Origin: Variovorax sp. TBS-050B
GTDB taxonomy: Bacteria > Pseudomonadota > Gammaproteobacteria > Burkholderiales > Burkholderiaceae_C
Reading direction: 5' to 3'
Assembly (NCBI RefSeq): GCF_029893635.1
Contig: NZ_JARXYR010000002.1
Location: 4,129,001-4,193,000 of the forward strand
Length of the DNA stretch: 64,000 nucleotides
Of this stretch, positions 29,788-39,411 are shown piece by piece; the first letter of the stretch is position 1; the number at the start of each line of letters is the position of its first letter. A program made the translations under genes and the position numbers. The notes under the pieces were generated by a model that saw only the letters and a list, made by a program, of their open reading frames with translations, was not told the origin of the DNA and ran no database searches.

Positions 29788-29849
29788 CTGTCTGCGAATT
29801 CAGACAGCGATGGCAATCGCTGTACAGCCCGCGAACAAATCGCTGTACA
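29788..29849. promoter_or_regulatory. Inverted and direct repeats upstream of icd
   Basis: CTGTCTG and CAGACAG form a perfect inverted repeat around CGAATT (29788-29807). A perfect 12-base direct repeat AATCGCTGTACA occurs at 29815-29826 and 29838-29849, 23 bases apart, about two helical turns. All lie within 100 bases upstream of the icd start and within 181 bases of the divergent gene at 29969. They look like regulator sites; the regulator is unknown. Confidence 0.5.
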
Positions 29850-29968
29850 TTTTAGACGCAACCCTTCAGCAGGCGTTTGTCAACCCAAGGGACCACGGTC
29901 TCGTTAGTGGCAAACCTTCTGCTCGCCGGGAGGCGTTTCCAACCAATTCTCGAATAGAGGAATCAACA

Positions 29969-30292
29969 ATGAGCAAACTTCTCGCAGTCATGATCGCTGG
30001 CCTGTTCGCCGCTGGCGCCTACGCCCAGAACCCCACCGGCACCACGCCCGAACAAGGGAACGCTACCAACAGCAAGCCGCAAGCCCGCGCTGAAGCCAAG
30101 AAGGAAGCCAAGCCCGCCGGCCAGGTGCCCGCTCCCGCTGGCGACATCGCCAAGACGCCCGAAGGCGGTGCCCTGGGTACCGACAAGGCTGCAGCTGCTG
30201 GCGAAAAGCGTGCCGAGACCCGCGATCAGCGTCGTCGCAACAAGGACGGCAGCGTGAAGCGCAAGTCGACCCAGGGCGGCACGCCCAAGTAA
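29969..30292 (+). CDS. Small secreted Ala/Lys-rich protein
   Basis: A 107-residue protein with signal sequence MSKLLAVMIAGLFAAGAYAQ. The mature part is hydrophilic and rich in Ala, Lys, Pro and Gly, with a very basic end (RDQRRRNKDGSVKRKSTQGG) and no predicted fold. The ATG at 29969 follows AGAGGAATCAACA. The signal sequence is nearly identical to that of the next gene (30450), while the mature parts differ. A strong terminator follows. The function is unknown; it resembles small periplasmic basic proteins of Burkholderiales. Confidence 0.75.
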   Translation: MSKLLAVMIAGLFAAGAYAQNPTGTTPEQGNATNSKPQARAEAKKEAKPAGQVPAPAGDIAKTPEGGALGTDKAAAAGEKRAETRDQRRRNKDGSVKRKSTQGGTPK

Positions 30293-30315
30293 GCAAGGAT
30301 TCATCCTTCGAGAAG

Positions 30316-30342
30316 AAGCGCTCCATGGGAGCGCTTTTTTTT
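30316..30342 (+). terminator. Rho-independent terminator
   Basis: AAGCGCTC and GAGCGCTT form an eight-base perfect stem around CATGG, followed by a run of eight T (30335-30342). It ends the transcript of the small secreted protein gene 24 bases after its stop. Confidence 0.9.
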
Positions 30343-30449
30343 CGTCCGCGGCCGCGGCATGACTGTCAACCGGAGCGCACGCCTGCGGCGTTGAAGCTGG
30401 GCCTTCCGTCGGGAGGTGATCCATACCCAACAATCTCAAAGGATGTCTC

Positions 30450-30647
30450 ATGAACAAGCTGCTCGCAGCCCTCGTCGCCGGTCTCTTCGCAGCCGGCGCC
30501 TTCGCCCAGCAACCGGCACCCGCGCCGAAGGTGGAGGCCCCCGCCGCTGCGGTCCACAAGGCCAAGCCCAAGGCCAAGCACGCGGTGAAGAAGCACAAGG
30601 TCCGTCATGTCGCCAAGGCCCACACGGCGGCCGCCAAGAAGGTGTAA
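30450..30647 (+). CDS. Small secreted His/Lys/Ala-rich protein
   Basis: A 65-residue protein with signal sequence MNKLLAALVAGLFAAGAFAQ and a mature part of about 45 residues made almost only of Ala, Lys, His, Pro and Val (KAKPKAKHAVKKHKVRHVAK). The composition is like that of acid-shock-type basic peptides, but no homology can be claimed. AAAGGATG precedes the ATG. It has its own terminator at 30667-30690. It is probably a diverged tandem relative of the 29969 gene, since 15 of the first 20 residues agree. Confidence 0.75.
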   Translation: MNKLLAALVAGLFAAGAFAQQPAPAPKVEAPAAAVHKAKPKAKHAVKKHKVRHVAKAHTAAAKKV

Positions 30648-30666
30648 GCTTTCGAGCGCACCGGCA

Positions 30667-30690
30667 ATGCCCGCATCAGCGGGCATTTTT
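30667..30690 (+). terminator. Rho-independent terminator
   Basis: ATGCCCGC and GCGGGCAT form a perfect eight-base stem with loop ATCA, followed by TTTTATT. It lies 20 bases after the stop of the 65-residue secreted protein gene. Confidence 0.88.
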
Positions 30691-30731
30691 ATTGGCGCTT
30701 GCGCCCTGACCCGCCCCCAAGTGAGGCCCCG

Positions 30732-31193
30732 ATGTTCCAGCGTTTCGCCGCCCTGCTTCTGCTTGCCGCCTTCGTCGCAGGCGGCGCACAGGCCCAGCAG
30801 CCACAACCCCAGACCGACCTGCCGCGCACCCAGTTGACGGTCGGGCTGTACAAGATCGATGCCCAGGTCGCGCAGACGCCGCGACAGCGCGAGATCGGTC
30901 TGATGTTCCGCAAGGAGATGCCCCAGGCCGAGGGAATGATCTTCGTGTTCGAGCAGCCGGCCACCCAGTGCTTCTGGATGCGCAACACGCTGCTGCCGCT
31001 GACCGCGGCCTTCGTGGCCGACGACGGCCGGATCGTCAACTTGGTGGACATGCAGCCGATGACCGAGAACTCGCACTGCTCCGAGGAGCCGGTGCGCTAC
31101 GTGCTCGAGATGAACCAGGGCTGGTTCGCCAAGAAGAACATCAAGAAGGGCGCCAAGCTCGGCGGCGAGCTGTTCGCCGCCGGCCGGCGCTGA
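30732..31193 (+). CDS. DUF192 family exported protein
   Basis: A 153-residue protein with an N-terminal signal sequence ending near GGAQAQ, then a DUF192 domain: GLMFRKEMPQAEGMIFVFEQ, CFWMRNTLLPLTAAFV and VLEMNQGWFAKKNIKKGAKL. The family adopts a small beta barrel, is usually exported, and has no established function. A cysteine precedes the WMRNT motif (TQCFWMRNT). It stands alone between the small secreted protein gene and convergent sodB, with repeat B copy 2 after its stop. Confidence 0.88.
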   Translation: MFQRFAALLLLAAFVAGGAQAQQPQPQTDLPRTQLTVGLYKIDAQVAQTPRQREIGLMFRKEMPQAEGMIFVFEQPATQCFWMRNTLLPLTAAFVADDGRIVNLVDMQPMTENSHCSEEPVRYVLEMNQGWFAKKNIKKGAKLGGELFAAGRR

Positions 31194-31204
31194 TCGGGAT
31201 CGGG

Positions 31205-31335
31205 ACGGACAGCCGAACGCAGAAGAAAGACAAAAGCGCGCAGAAGTCGCAAAAGAATCCCAATCAAAATTTTTGGTTTTCCTTTCGCGCCCTTCGCGAA
31301 ACCTTCGCGTCCTCTGCGTCCGGCTGCCCGTATTC
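31205..31335. repeat. Long imperfect palindrome, repeat family B, copy 2
   Basis: Located between the convergent stops of the DUF192 gene and sodB. The right part (about 31288-31335) repeats the right arm of copy 1 nearly exactly, including CCTTCGCGTCCTCTGCGTCC, and the left part (CGAACGCAGAAGAAAGAC and CGCGCAGAAGTCGCAAAAG) is a decayed complement. The centre is AT-rich (CAATCAAAATTTTTGG), unlike the rest of the region. Confidence 0.72.
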
Positions 31336-31338
31336 AGC

Positions 31339-31920
31339 TCAGCCGAAGTTCTTCGCCGCGAAGTCCCAGTTGACCAGCTTCGCGAGGAAGGTCTCGACGA
31401 ACTTCGGGCGCAGGTTGCGGTAGTCGATGTAGTAGGCGTGCTCCCAGACGTCCACCGTGAGCACCGGCGTGTCGCCGGTCGTCAGCGGCGTGCCCGCAGC
31501 GCCCATGTTCACGATGTCGAGCGAGCCGTCGGCCTTCTTCACCAGCCAGGTCCAGCCCGAGCCGAAGTTGCCCACGGCCGACTTCACGAACGCTTCCTTG
31601 AAGGCGTCGTAGCTGCCCCACTTGGCATCGATCGCCTTGGCCAGCGCGCCCGTGGGCGTGCCGCCGCCCTGGGGCTTCATGCAGTTCCAGAAGAAGGTGT
31701 GGTTCCAGATCTGCGCGGCGTTGTTGTAGATGCCGCCGCTGGACTTCTTGACGATCTCCTCGAGCGTCATCGACTCGAACTCGGTGCCCTTCTGCAGGTT
31801 GTTGAGGTTCACCACATAGGCGTTGTGGTGCTTGCCGTAGTGGTACTCGAGGGTCTCCTTCGAGTATTCGGGCGCCAGGGCGTCGAGGGCGTAAGGCAGG
31901 GGTGGGAGCACATGTTCCAT
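31339..31920 (-). CDS. sodB: Superoxide dismutase, Fe type
   Basis: A 193-residue cytoplasmic enzyme dismuting superoxide. Conserved features are [15 protein letters not shown] (metal histidine), [16 protein letters not shown] (second histidine and the Fe-type signature), [14 protein letters not shown], and the final metal ligands in [13 protein letters not shown]. The length and the start [15 protein letters not shown] are typical. It follows xseA on the same strand after 55 bases. Confidence 0.96.
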   Translation of the reverse strand: MEHVLPPLPYALDALAPEYSKETLEYHYGKHHNAYVVNLNNLQKGTEFESMTLEEIVKKSSGGIYNNAAQIWNHTFFWNCMKPQGGGTPTGALAKAIDAKWGSYDAFKEAFVKSAVGNFGSGWTWLVKKADGSLDIVNMGAAGTPLTTGDTPVLTVDVWEHAYYIDYRNLRPKFVETFLAKLVNWDFAAKNFG

Positions 31921-31975
31921 GGTTTTTCTCGTGGGTTGGTTGTGGGGAATCGGGGATTCTAGGAAGTAATGCCCG

Positions 31976-33280
31976 TCATGGCGTCGGACGCGTTCCCGTT
32001 CTGCCGGCTGCCACCATCAGGTCGACGGCGCCATCGGAGAGCCGTGCGACCACGGCGTCGCCGGGCTGGAGCTTCTTCGCGCTGACGATCGCGCGGCCGT
32101 CGGCGTCGCTGAGCCAGGCATAGCCGCGCTGCAGCACCAGCGCGGGATCGAGCAGCCGAAGCCGCAGCGCCACGCGCTCGAGCCGCTCGCGCCGCTGCGC
32201 CAGCGTGCGCGCGAGCTTCAGCGGAAAGTCGGCCGCGATCGCCCGCGGCGCATGCCCCAGGCGCTCCACCCGTGACTGCACCGCATAGCGCAGGCGCTGC
32301 GAGTGATGCGCGAGCCGCAGTTGCTGGCGCGCCACCAGCGCCGACGGCCGTCCGAGCCGCCCCGCCGCCTGGTCCAGCCGCTGTCCGAGCGCGTCCAGCC
32401 GCGCGCCGAGCGCATCGTCGAGGCGCCCGTTCAGCAGGTCGATCGCGCCGAGCCACACGGATTGCGGCGCGCTGACGAGTTCCGCCGCGGCGGTCGGCGT
32501 GGGCGCGCGCAGGTCGGCGCAGAAGTCGGCGATGGTGAAGTCGGTCTCATGGCCCACGCCGCAGACCACCGGCACCGGGCTCTGGACGATGGTGCGCGCC
32601 AGCGTCTCGTCGTTGAAGGCCCAGAGGTCTTCGATCGAGCCGCCGCCGCGCACCAGCAGGATCGCATCGACCGCGGGCGTCAGCGCGTACAAAGATTGCA
32701 GCGCGCGCACGAGTTCCGCCGGTGCGCCCGCGCCCTGCACCGCCGCGGGCGCAAGCACCACGGGGATGTGCGGCACGCGGCGGCGCAGTGCCGTGACCAC
32801 GTCGTGCAGCGCCGCGGCACCGAGCGAGGTCACGAGTCCGATCGCGCGGGGCATCACCGGCAGCGCGCGCTTGCGCGCCACGTCGAACAACCCCTCGGCT
32901 TCGAGCCGCGCCTTGCGCTGCAGGAACTGTTCGAACAGCGCGCCCTGCCCCGCGCGCTGCAGGCTCTCGACCACGAGCTGCAGGTCGCCGCGCGGTTCAT
33001 AGACGGCCAGCCGCCCGCGCACCTCGACCTGGTCGCCGTCGCGCGGCGAGAAATCGAGCAGGCCGGCCGCGCGCCGGAACATGGCGCAGCGCAGCTGCCC
33101 CGATTCGTCCTTCAGCGCGAAATAGCAATGCCCGCTGGAGGCGCGCGAAAAACCGGAGATCTCGCCGCGGACGGCGACCGGGTTGAAGCGCGCGTCGAGC
33201 GCATCCGCCACCGCGCGGCACAGCGCGCCGACGGCCCAGATCCGCGGCCCTGGCGCCGCGCCGGGCTCACGCCAGCTCAC
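31976..33280 (-). CDS. xseA: Exodeoxyribonuclease VII large subunit
   Basis: A 434-residue subunit of the single-strand exonuclease ExoVII. The N-terminal OB fold starts [20 protein letters not shown] and includes [20 protein letters not shown]. The catalytic region has [36 protein letters not shown] and [15 protein letters not shown], followed by a long helical domain. The start is uncertain: a GTG at 33280 gives the usual N-terminus, while a GTG at 33364 would add 28 residues without family similarity and read through a perfect nine-base-arm palindrome (33290-33308). Confidence 0.93.
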   Translation of the reverse strand: MSWREPGAAPGPRIWAVGALCRAVADALDARFNPVAVRGEISGFSRASSGHCYFALKDESGQLRCAMFRRAAGLLDFSPRDGDQVEVRGRLAVYEPRGDLQLVVESLQRAGQGALFEQFLQRKARLEAEGLFDVARKRALPVMPRAIGLVTSLGAAALHDVVTALRRRVPHIPVVLAPAAVQGAGAPAELVRALQSLYALTPAVDAILLVRGGGSIEDLWAFNDETLARTIVQSPVPVVCGVGHETDFTIADFCADLRAPTPTAAAELVSAPQSVWLGAIDLLNGRLDDALGARLDALGQRLDQAAGRLGRPSALVARQQLRLAHHSQRLRYAVQSRVERLGHAPRAIAADFPLKLARTLAQRRERLERVALRLRLLDPALVLQRGYAWLSDADGRAIVSAKKLQPGDAVVARLSDGAVDLMVAAGRTGTRPTP

Positions 33281-33593
33281 GACGCGCGGGAGTGGCGGGC
33301 CGCCACTCTTCCACAGTGGCCCACCGCGCCGCAGCACGCGGCGCACGACGGTAAACAAAAGCACGGTTTGTCGTGCAAGCCCTTGATTTCATTGGAAAAA
33401 GCGGTGCTCAAAATTCAATCGATCTAATGGAAGGCCCGTCCCATGCGGGTCCGGGCGAGTTGCGCAACGGGTTAGTCACAAAGTTATCCACAGAATCTGT
33501 GCGTCTTCGCTTACAGGCAACACACCGCGTGGCGAGGGGTGCGCTCGGTGGATAATCGCCGCGCATTTGCAGTCTACGGGCCGGAGGAATTTC
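33281..33593. other. Region between xseA and exbB with DnaA-box-like sites
   Basis: A perfect DnaA box TTATCCACA is at 33484-33492, and a one-mismatch box (TTATCCACC on the minus strand) at 33555-33547. A perfect palindrome, GAGTGGCGG-G-CCGCCACTC, is at 33290-33308, close to the xseA start. The stretch 33405-33495 is less GC-rich than its surroundings. No coding frame is convincing. It presumably contains the divergent promoters of xseA and exbB. Confidence 0.5.
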
Positions 33594-34226
33594 TTGTTTT
33601 CCATCATTGTTGCCGCGGGCTGGCCGATCTGGCCGCTGCTCGCCTGTTCGGTCATCGCGCTCGCGCTCGTCATCGAACGTTTTGTCAGCCTGAAGACCGT
33701 CAAGGTCCTGCCGCCCAAACTGCTCGACGAGGCCATCACGGTCTCGCACGGTGCCGTGCCGGGCCCCGAGGTGGTGACCAAGCTCGAGCGCAACTCGATG
33801 CTCGGCCAGGTGCTGGCTTCCGGCCTGCGCGCGCTCAATGCCAACCCGCTGTGCACCGAGGACGACCTGCGCGCGGCGATGGAAGCCTCCGGCCGCACCG
33901 TCGCGCACAAGCTGGAACGCTATCTCCCGGCGCTGGCCACCATCGCGTCGGCGGCGCCGCTGCTCGGCCTCCTGGGCACGGTCATCGGCATGATCGAGAT
34001 CTTCGGCTCCCAGTCGCCCGGCAGCGGCGCGGTGGGTTCTGGCAATCCCGCCCAGCTTGCGCACGGCATCTCGATCGCGCTCTACAACACGGCCTTCGGC
34101 CTGATCGTCGCGATCCCGACGCTGATCTTCTGGCGTTATTTCCGCAGCCGGGTCGACGAATACCTGCTGCACCTCGAACTCTCGGGCGAACGCTTCGCGC
34201 GCCACCTCAGCGCACTGCGCAAATGA
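33594..34226 (+). CDS. exbB: ExbB/TolQ/MotA family proton channel
   Basis: A 210-residue inner membrane protein forming the proton channel with ExbD to energise TonB-dependent transport. Three membrane helices: about 5-25, then the conserved pair with AAPLLGLLGTVIGMIEIF and GISIALYNTAFGLIVAIPTL. A TTG start at 33594 is preferred because GGAGGA lies at 33583-33588; another TTG nine codons upstream lacks a site. The gene overlaps exbD by four bases. No tonB is next to it, and LPS genes follow, an arrangement common in beta- and gammaproteobacteria. Confidence 0.92.
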   Translation: MFSIIVAAGWPIWPLLACSVIALALVIERFVSLKTVKVLPPKLLDEAITVSHGAVPGPEVVTKLERNSMLGQVLASGLRALNANPLCTEDDLRAAMEASGRTVAHKLERYLPALATIASAAPLLGLLGTVIGMIEIFGSQSPGSGAVGSGNPAQLAHGISIALYNTAFGLIVAIPTLIFWRYFRSRVDEYLLHLELSGERFARHLSALRK

Positions 34227-34663
34227 GCCGCCGCGCCCGCATGCAGTTTCGCCACGGCGCGCGCGACGAGCCGGAGATCAACCTGATCCCGTTCATCGAC
34301 GTGCTGCTGGTCATCCTGATCTTCCTGATGCTGTCGACCACCTACAGCAAGTTCACGGAGATGCAGCTGCGCCTGCCGACGGCCGACGTCGATGCGCAGC
34401 GCGACTATCCCAAGGAAGTGATCGTCGGGGTGTCCGCCGACGGGCGCTACACGGTCAACAAGACCCCCGTGGCGGAGCGCAGCGTGGACGCGGTGGCGGC
34501 AGCGCTGGCATCGGCCGCCACCGGTGGCAAGGACAGCGTGGTCATCATCAGCGCCGACGCCACCAGCCCGCACCAGTCGGTGATCACGGTGATGGAAGCC
34601 GCGCGCCGCGCGGGCCTGGTGCAGATCACCTTCGCAGCCCAGTCGACGGCGAATCCGCACTAG
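34223..34663 (+). CDS. exbD: ExbD/TolR family biopolymer transport protein
   Basis: A 146-residue protein with one N-terminal membrane helix. The conserved channel aspartate is in INLIPFIDVLLVILIFLMLS, and a periplasmic domain follows (about 50-146). The ATG overlaps the exbB stop (ATGA). It works with the preceding product to convert proton flow into movement of TonB or a TonB-like partner. lpxK begins 108 bases downstream. Confidence 0.93.
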   Translation: MSRRARMQFRHGARDEPEINLIPFIDVLLVILIFLMLSTTYSKFTEMQLRLPTADVDAQRDYPKEVIVGVSADGRYTVNKTPVAERSVDAVAAALASAATGGKDSVVIISADATSPHQSVITVMEAARRAGLVQITFAAQSTANPH

Positions 34664-34771
34664 ATGAACGGCTCCTGCAGCGCCTCCTTCGAACGCGCGA
34701 TGCCCATTCGGCCGGGCTGCGCCGGTCTCGCGGGCACGCCCGAAGGCAGCGCGCCCCCGCGAGGAAGCTGA

Positions 34772-35755
34772 ATGAAGCTGCAGCAGGCGTGGCTGCACCG
34801 CGGCGCACTGGCCTGCCTGCTGTGGCCGCTGTCGCTCCTGTATGCGGCGCTCTTCGCGCTGCGACGCTGGCTCTACCGGCGCGGCTGGCGCCGCACCGAA
34901 CGCGTCGGCGTGCCGGTGATCGTGGTCGGCAACGTGATTGCCGGCGGCGCCGGCAAGACCCCGGTGGTGATGGCGGTGGTGCGGCATCTGCGGGACCGCG
35001 GCCTGCGGGTCGGCGTGGTGTCCCGCGGCTATGGCCGCCGCACGGACGATTGCCGCGAGGTGCGCGAGGACAGCGCGCCCGAGGACGTGGGCGACGAACC
35101 GGCCCTGATCCGACGCGCGACCGGAGCGCCCGTGTTCGTGGCGCGGCGCCGCATCGAAGCGGCACGCGCCCTGCTGGCGCGGCATCCGGCCACGCAGGTG
35201 ATCGTGAGCGACGACGGCCTGCAGCACCTCGCGCTGGCGCGCGACATCGAGATCTGCGTGTTCGACGACCGCGGCGTCGGCAACGGCTGGCGGCTGCCCG
35301 CGGGGCCGCTGCGCGAGCGCTGGCCGCGGCCCTGCGACCTGGTGCTCCACAGCGGCAGCCGGCCGGCCTTCGAGGGCGGCTACACCGCCACGCGCGCACT
35401 GGCGCCGGAGGCGGTGGCGCGCGACGGCACCCGCGTTCCGCTCGAGACGCTCGCGACCCGGCCGGTGGTTGCGCTCGCCGCCATCGCGCGGCCCGAGGCC
35501 TTCTTCGAGATGCTGCGCGCGCGCGGGCTCACGCTTTCGGCCACGATCGCGCTGCCGGATCACCACGATTTCGAGAACTGGGAGCGGCCCGCCGCCGACG
35601 GTCAGCGACTGCTCTGCACCGAGAAGGATGCGGTCAAGCTCTGGCGCAAGGCGCCCGACGCCCTGGCGGTGCCGCTCGACTTCATGCCTTCTCCAGCCTT
35701 CTTCGCCGCGCTCGACGCGAAGCTATCATCGCTCGATGGACACCAAGCTGCTTGA
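34772..35755 (+). CDS. lpxK: Tetraacyldisaccharide 4'-kinase
   Basis: A 327-residue inner membrane kinase adding the 4'-phosphate to the lipid A disaccharide precursor. An N-terminal membrane helix ([20 protein letters not shown]) is followed by the P-loop [13 protein letters not shown] and the family patterns [16 protein letters not shown] and DDGLQH. The end overlaps the Trm112-like gene by 20 bases. With kdsB two genes on, this is part of a lipid A-Kdo biosynthesis cluster. Confidence 0.95.
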   Translation: MKLQQAWLHRGALACLLWPLSLLYAALFALRRWLYRRGWRRTERVGVPVIVVGNVIAGGAGKTPVVMAVVRHLRDRGLRVGVVSRGYGRRTDDCREVREDSAPEDVGDEPALIRRATGAPVFVARRRIEAARALLARHPATQVIVSDDGLQHLALARDIEICVFDDRGVGNGWRLPAGPLRERWPRPCDLVLHSGSRPAFEGGYTATRALAPEAVARDGTRVPLETLATRPVVALAAIARPEAFFEMLRARGLTLSATIALPDHHDFENWERPAADGQRLLCTEKDAVKLWRKAPDALAVPLDFMPSPAFFAALDAKLSSLDGHQAA

Positions 35756-35918
35756 ACTGCTCGTCTGCCCCGTCACCAAGGGCCCGTTGACCTGGAACGC
35801 CGAGAAGCAGGAGCTCTGCTCGCGCAGCGCGCGGCTCGCGTATCCGGTGCGCGACGGCATCCCGGTGCTGCTGGAGAACGAGGCGCGCACGCTGTCCGAC
35901 GAAGAGCTGGGGCTGTGA
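35736..35918 (+). CDS. Trm112 family small protein
   Basis: A 60-residue protein, [20 protein letters not shown], then [21 protein letters not shown], the signature of the Trm112/YcaR family. Only a few cysteines are present, so the zinc-ribbon found in eukaryotic members is incomplete. In many proteobacteria this gene sits between lpxK and kdsB, as here; its role is not clearly established. It overlaps lpxK by 20 bases and kdsB by four. Confidence 0.9.
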   Translation: MDTKLLELLVCPVTKGPLTWNAEKQELCSRSARLAYPVRDGIPVLLENEARTLSDEELGL

Positions 35919-36688
35919 GCTTCACCGTCCTGGTACCCGCCCGGCTGGCTTCGACGCGGCTGCCCGACAAGCCGCTGGCGGACATCGCCGGCCTGCCGAT
36001 GGTGGTGCGCGTGGCGATGCGCGCGGGCCGGTCCGGCGCGTCGCGCGTCGTGGTCGCGGCGGACCATGCGTCGATCGTCGATGCCTGCCGCGCGCATGGC
36101 ATCGAGGCCGTCCTCACCCGGCAGGACCATCCGAGCGGCAGCGACCGCCTCGCCGAAGCCTGCGAGCAGCTGGCGCTCGACGGCGACGACATCGTCGTCA
36201 ACGTGCAGGGCGACGAGCCGCTGATCGACCCCGCGCTGATCGACGCCGTGGCAGCCACGCTGGCCGCGAAGCCCTCGGCGGCGATGAGCACCGCCGTGCA
36301 CGCGATCGATTCGCTCGCCGACTTCATGAACCCCAACGTGGTGAAAGCCGTGCTCGACGCGGAGGGCCATGCGCTCTACTTCAGCCGCGCACCGATTCCG
36401 TGGTGGCGCGACGGTTCTTCGGGCGGCGCGGCGCCCACCGTGCTGCCTTCGCCGGCGCCGCTGCGCCACATCGGCATCTACGGCTATCGCGCCGGCTTCG
36501 TGCGGCGCTTTCCCGCGCTGCCCCCCGCGCCGGTCGAGGCCACCGAAGCGCTCGAACAACTGCGCGCGCTGTGGCACGGACACCGCATCGCCGTGCACGT
36601 CAGCCAGACGGCGCCGGGCCCCGGCGTCGACACGCCCGAAGACCTCGCCCGCGTGCGCGCGATCCTCGCGGCCGCTCCCGCCGACTGA
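35915..36688 (+). CDS. kdsB: 3-deoxy-manno-octulosonate cytidylyltransferase
   Basis: A 257-residue enzyme activating Kdo as CMP-Kdo for LPS inner core assembly. Nucleotide-binding start [20 protein letters not shown], then [11 protein letters not shown] and [12 protein letters not shown], and the later [15 protein letters not shown] are typical. The GTG start overlaps the Trm112-like gene stop. In the wider window lpxK, kdoO and lpxB belong to the same pathway. Confidence 0.95.
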   Translation: MSFTVLVPARLASTRLPDKPLADIAGLPMVVRVAMRAGRSGASRVVVAADHASIVDACRAHGIEAVLTRQDHPSGSDRLAEACEQLALDGDDIVVNVQGDEPLIDPALIDAVAATLAAKPSAAMSTAVHAIDSLADFMNPNVVKAVLDAEGHALYFSRAPIPWWRDGSSGGAAPTVLPSPAPLRHIGIYGYRAGFVRRFPALPPAPVEATEALEQLRALWHGHRIAVHVSQTAPGPGVDTPEDLARVRAILAAAPAD

Positions 36689-36810
36689 GGCGCCGAGGCG
36701 CGCGCACCGAGGGCGGCGGCACGAATCGCGGGCGCCCTCGCATGCTATCCTCGAAGCAATTCCGCCTTGCGCGGCCACGAGGCCGTGGCAGGGTGCGACA
36801 CAAAATCTAA

Positions 36811-37485
<675 letters not shown>

Positions 37486-37507
37486 GCGCCGCGCGAGGCG
37501 CTGCCCT

Positions 37508-38506
37508 TCAGGCTGCGCCCTGCGCCTTCTTCTTCACCGCGAGCAATTCCAGCATCAGCGCGATCCGCGCCTTGACCGGCGTCAGGGCGCCGGCATCGCG
37601 CAGGCGGTCGTCGGGCCTCGGCAGGATGCGTCCGCTCGCGCAGCGCGTGGCGCGCAGCACCTCGATGCCGGCCTGCTGCGCGCGCAGCGCCGCGGCTTCG
37701 AGCGCATGGTGCACCGTGCCGTTGCCGGTGGCCGCCAGCACCAGGCCGCGCACCGGCGCCGCAGCACCCGACGCGCGCTCCTGAACCAGCAGATCGATCA
37801 GCGCGCCACTCGCGCCCGCATGGCTCATGACGACCTCGACGCGCGGCCAGCCCATGGCCGCGATCTCTGCCGCATCGAGCGCGAACGGCGCTCCGCTGCG
37901 AGGCCAATCCCGCAGGCGCCGCACCGCGCCCTCCTCCACGTAGCCGACCGGCCCGGCATCGCCCGAGGCGAAGGCGTCGGCACGGTAGGTATGCACCTTC
38001 TGCACGTCGGGCGCGCCATGGATCGTGCCGGCGCAGACCACCGTCACGCCGCCGGCGCCCGCCGTGGCCGCCACCGCCATCGCATCGCGCACGTTCTGAG
38101 GCCCGTCGGGCGACAGCGAACTCGCCGGGCGCATGGCGCAGGTCAGCACCACCGGCTTGGCGGGCGCAAGCACCGCGTGGAGGAAGTACGCCGTTTCCTC
38201 GATCGTGTCGGTGCCGTGGGTGATCACCACGCCTGCGACGTCGGCCTCCGACAGCAAGGCGGCGCAGCGCTGCGCCAGCTGCAGCCCGACGTCGAAGCCC
38301 ATGTCCTTGCTGTCGAGCTGTGCCACCTGCTCCGCGGCGAGCGTGATGCCCTCGGGCGCCGCGATGCCGCCGAGCAGGTCCGCCACGGGGACTTCACCCG
38401 CGGTGTAGCCGATGTTGTCGCCGCTGCTCGCGGCCCGGCCCGCGATGGTGCCGCCCGTGCCCAGGACCACGACGCGCCGCGCAGCCGGTGGGATGAAATC
38501 GACCAT
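37508..38506 (-). CDS. L-asparaginase
   Basis: A 332-residue amidohydrolase converting asparagine to aspartate and ammonia. Both catalytic threonine regions are visible: [12 protein letters not shown] and [17 protein letters not shown], with the lysine in [18 protein letters not shown] replaced by the usual family variant. No signal sequence is seen, suggesting a cytoplasmic enzyme. The start lies 72 bases from lexA on the opposite strand, so the two share a promoter region that includes the SOS boxes. Confidence 0.9.
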   Translation of the reverse strand: MVDFIPPAARRVVVLGTGGTIAGRAASSGDNIGYTAGEVPVADLLGGIAAPEGITLAAEQVAQLDSKDMGFDVGLQLAQRCAALLSEADVAGVVITHGTDTIEETAYFLHAVLAPAKPVVLTCAMRPASSLSPDGPQNVRDAMAVAATAGAGGVTVVCAGTIHGAPDVQKVHTYRADAFASGDAGPVGYVEEGAVRRLRDWPRSGAPFALDAAEIAAMGWPRVEVVMSHAGASGALIDLLVQERASGAAAPVRGLVLAATGNGTVHHALEAAALRAQQAGIEVLRATRCASGRILPRPDDRLRDAGALTPVKARIALMLELLAVKKKAQGAA

Positions 38507-38509
38507 GGG

Positions 38510-38561
38510 TTGCCAACTTTTAAAAACTGGTTAAAAATACAGGTACTGGATATTCAGCCAG
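38510..38561 (+). promoter_or_regulatory. lexA promoter with two LexA boxes
   Basis: Two sites of the form CTG-N10-CAG lie in tandem: CTGGTTAAAAATACAG (38527-38542) and CTGGATATTCAGCCAG (38546-38561), 19 bases apart centre to centre. A possible promoter, TTGCCA (38510-38515) with TAAAAA (38532-38537) after 16 bases, is covered by the first box. This is the arrangement expected for autorepression of lexA. Confidence 0.8.
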
Positions 38562-38578
38562 TGCCGCAAGGAACCACT

Positions 38579-39262
38579 ATGCAGTTCGCCGTGAAGCTTA
38601 CCGCCCGCCAGCAGCAGATCCTCGATTTGATCCAGAGCGCCATCGCACGCACCGGCGCGCCGCCCACGCGGGCGGAGATCGCCAACGAGCTCGGGTTCAA
38701 GTCCGCCAACGCCGCCGAAGAGCACCTGCAGGCGCTCGCCCGCAAGGGCGTGATCGAACTCGTGAGCGGCACCTCGCGCGGCATCCGGCTGAAGGGCGAT
38801 GCACTGCGCTCGCTCAACGAAACGCGCCACCGCGAAGGCGCGCAGTTCTCGCTCTCGCTGCCCGGCATGGCGCAGCTCGCGCTGCCGCTCATCGGCCGCG
38901 TGGCTGCGGGTTCGCCGATCCTCGCGCAGGAGCATGTCGACCAGACCTACTACGTCGAGAACACGCTGTTCCAGCAGCAGCCCGACTATCTGCTCAAGGT
39001 GCGCGGCATGTCGATGCGCGACGCCGGCATCATGGATGGCGACCTGCTCGCGGTCCAGGCCACCAAGGAGGCGCGCAACGGTCAGATCGTGGTGGCACGC
39101 CTCGGCGACGAAGTCACGGTCAAGCGCCTCAAGCGCAACAAGCAGGTCATCGAACTGCACGCCGAAAATCCGGACTACCCCACGATCATCGTCCAGCCCG
39201 GCGAGCCTTTCGAGATCGAAGGCCTCGCGGTCGGCCTCATCCGCAACACCATGCTGATGTAG
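38579..39262 (+). CDS. lexA: LexA repressor
   Basis: A 227-residue SOS repressor and self-cleaving protease. The winged helix-turn-helix is [20 protein letters not shown] ... [20 protein letters not shown]. The cleavage site is Ala110-Gly111 in RVAAGSPI; the catalytic pair is Ser145 (GMSMRDAG) and Lys182 (VTVKRL). The ATG at 38579 follows AAGGAA. Two LexA boxes lie directly upstream. Activated RecA would trigger cleavage and derepression of DNA repair genes. Confidence 0.97.
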   Translation: MQFAVKLTARQQQILDLIQSAIARTGAPPTRAEIANELGFKSANAAEEHLQALARKGVIELVSGTSRGIRLKGDALRSLNETRHREGAQFSLSLPGMAQLALPLIGRVAAGSPILAQEHVDQTYYVENTLFQQQPDYLLKVRGMSMRDAGIMDGDLLAVQATKEARNGQIVVARLGDEVTVKRLKRNKQVIELHAENPDYPTIIVQPGEPFEIEGLAVGLIRNTMLM

Positions 39263-39411
39263 CCCGGCCTCGGGCCGGCTGCGAGCAGCAGCACCACCCC
39301 ATCCAGCCGCATCAGGTGGCGGGCGTATGGCACACACAGTGGCCATCACCCTGTTGCGTCCGGCGAAAGCAATCCTGCCTGTGTTCAACCTCAAACCTTC
39401 TTGGAGTTCAC

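Noticed and set aside
34664..34771. Third copy of repeat A between exbD and lpxK
   Set aside because: The stretch is GC-rich with a CTCGCGGGC/GCCCCCGCGAG-like pairing, but it lacks the CACTTCGTGTC and CCAACCCCCT core of family A.
39264..39290. CCGGCC/GGCCGG hairpin after lexA as a terminator
   Set aside because: Six-base stem and no T tract; common in such GC-rich DNA.
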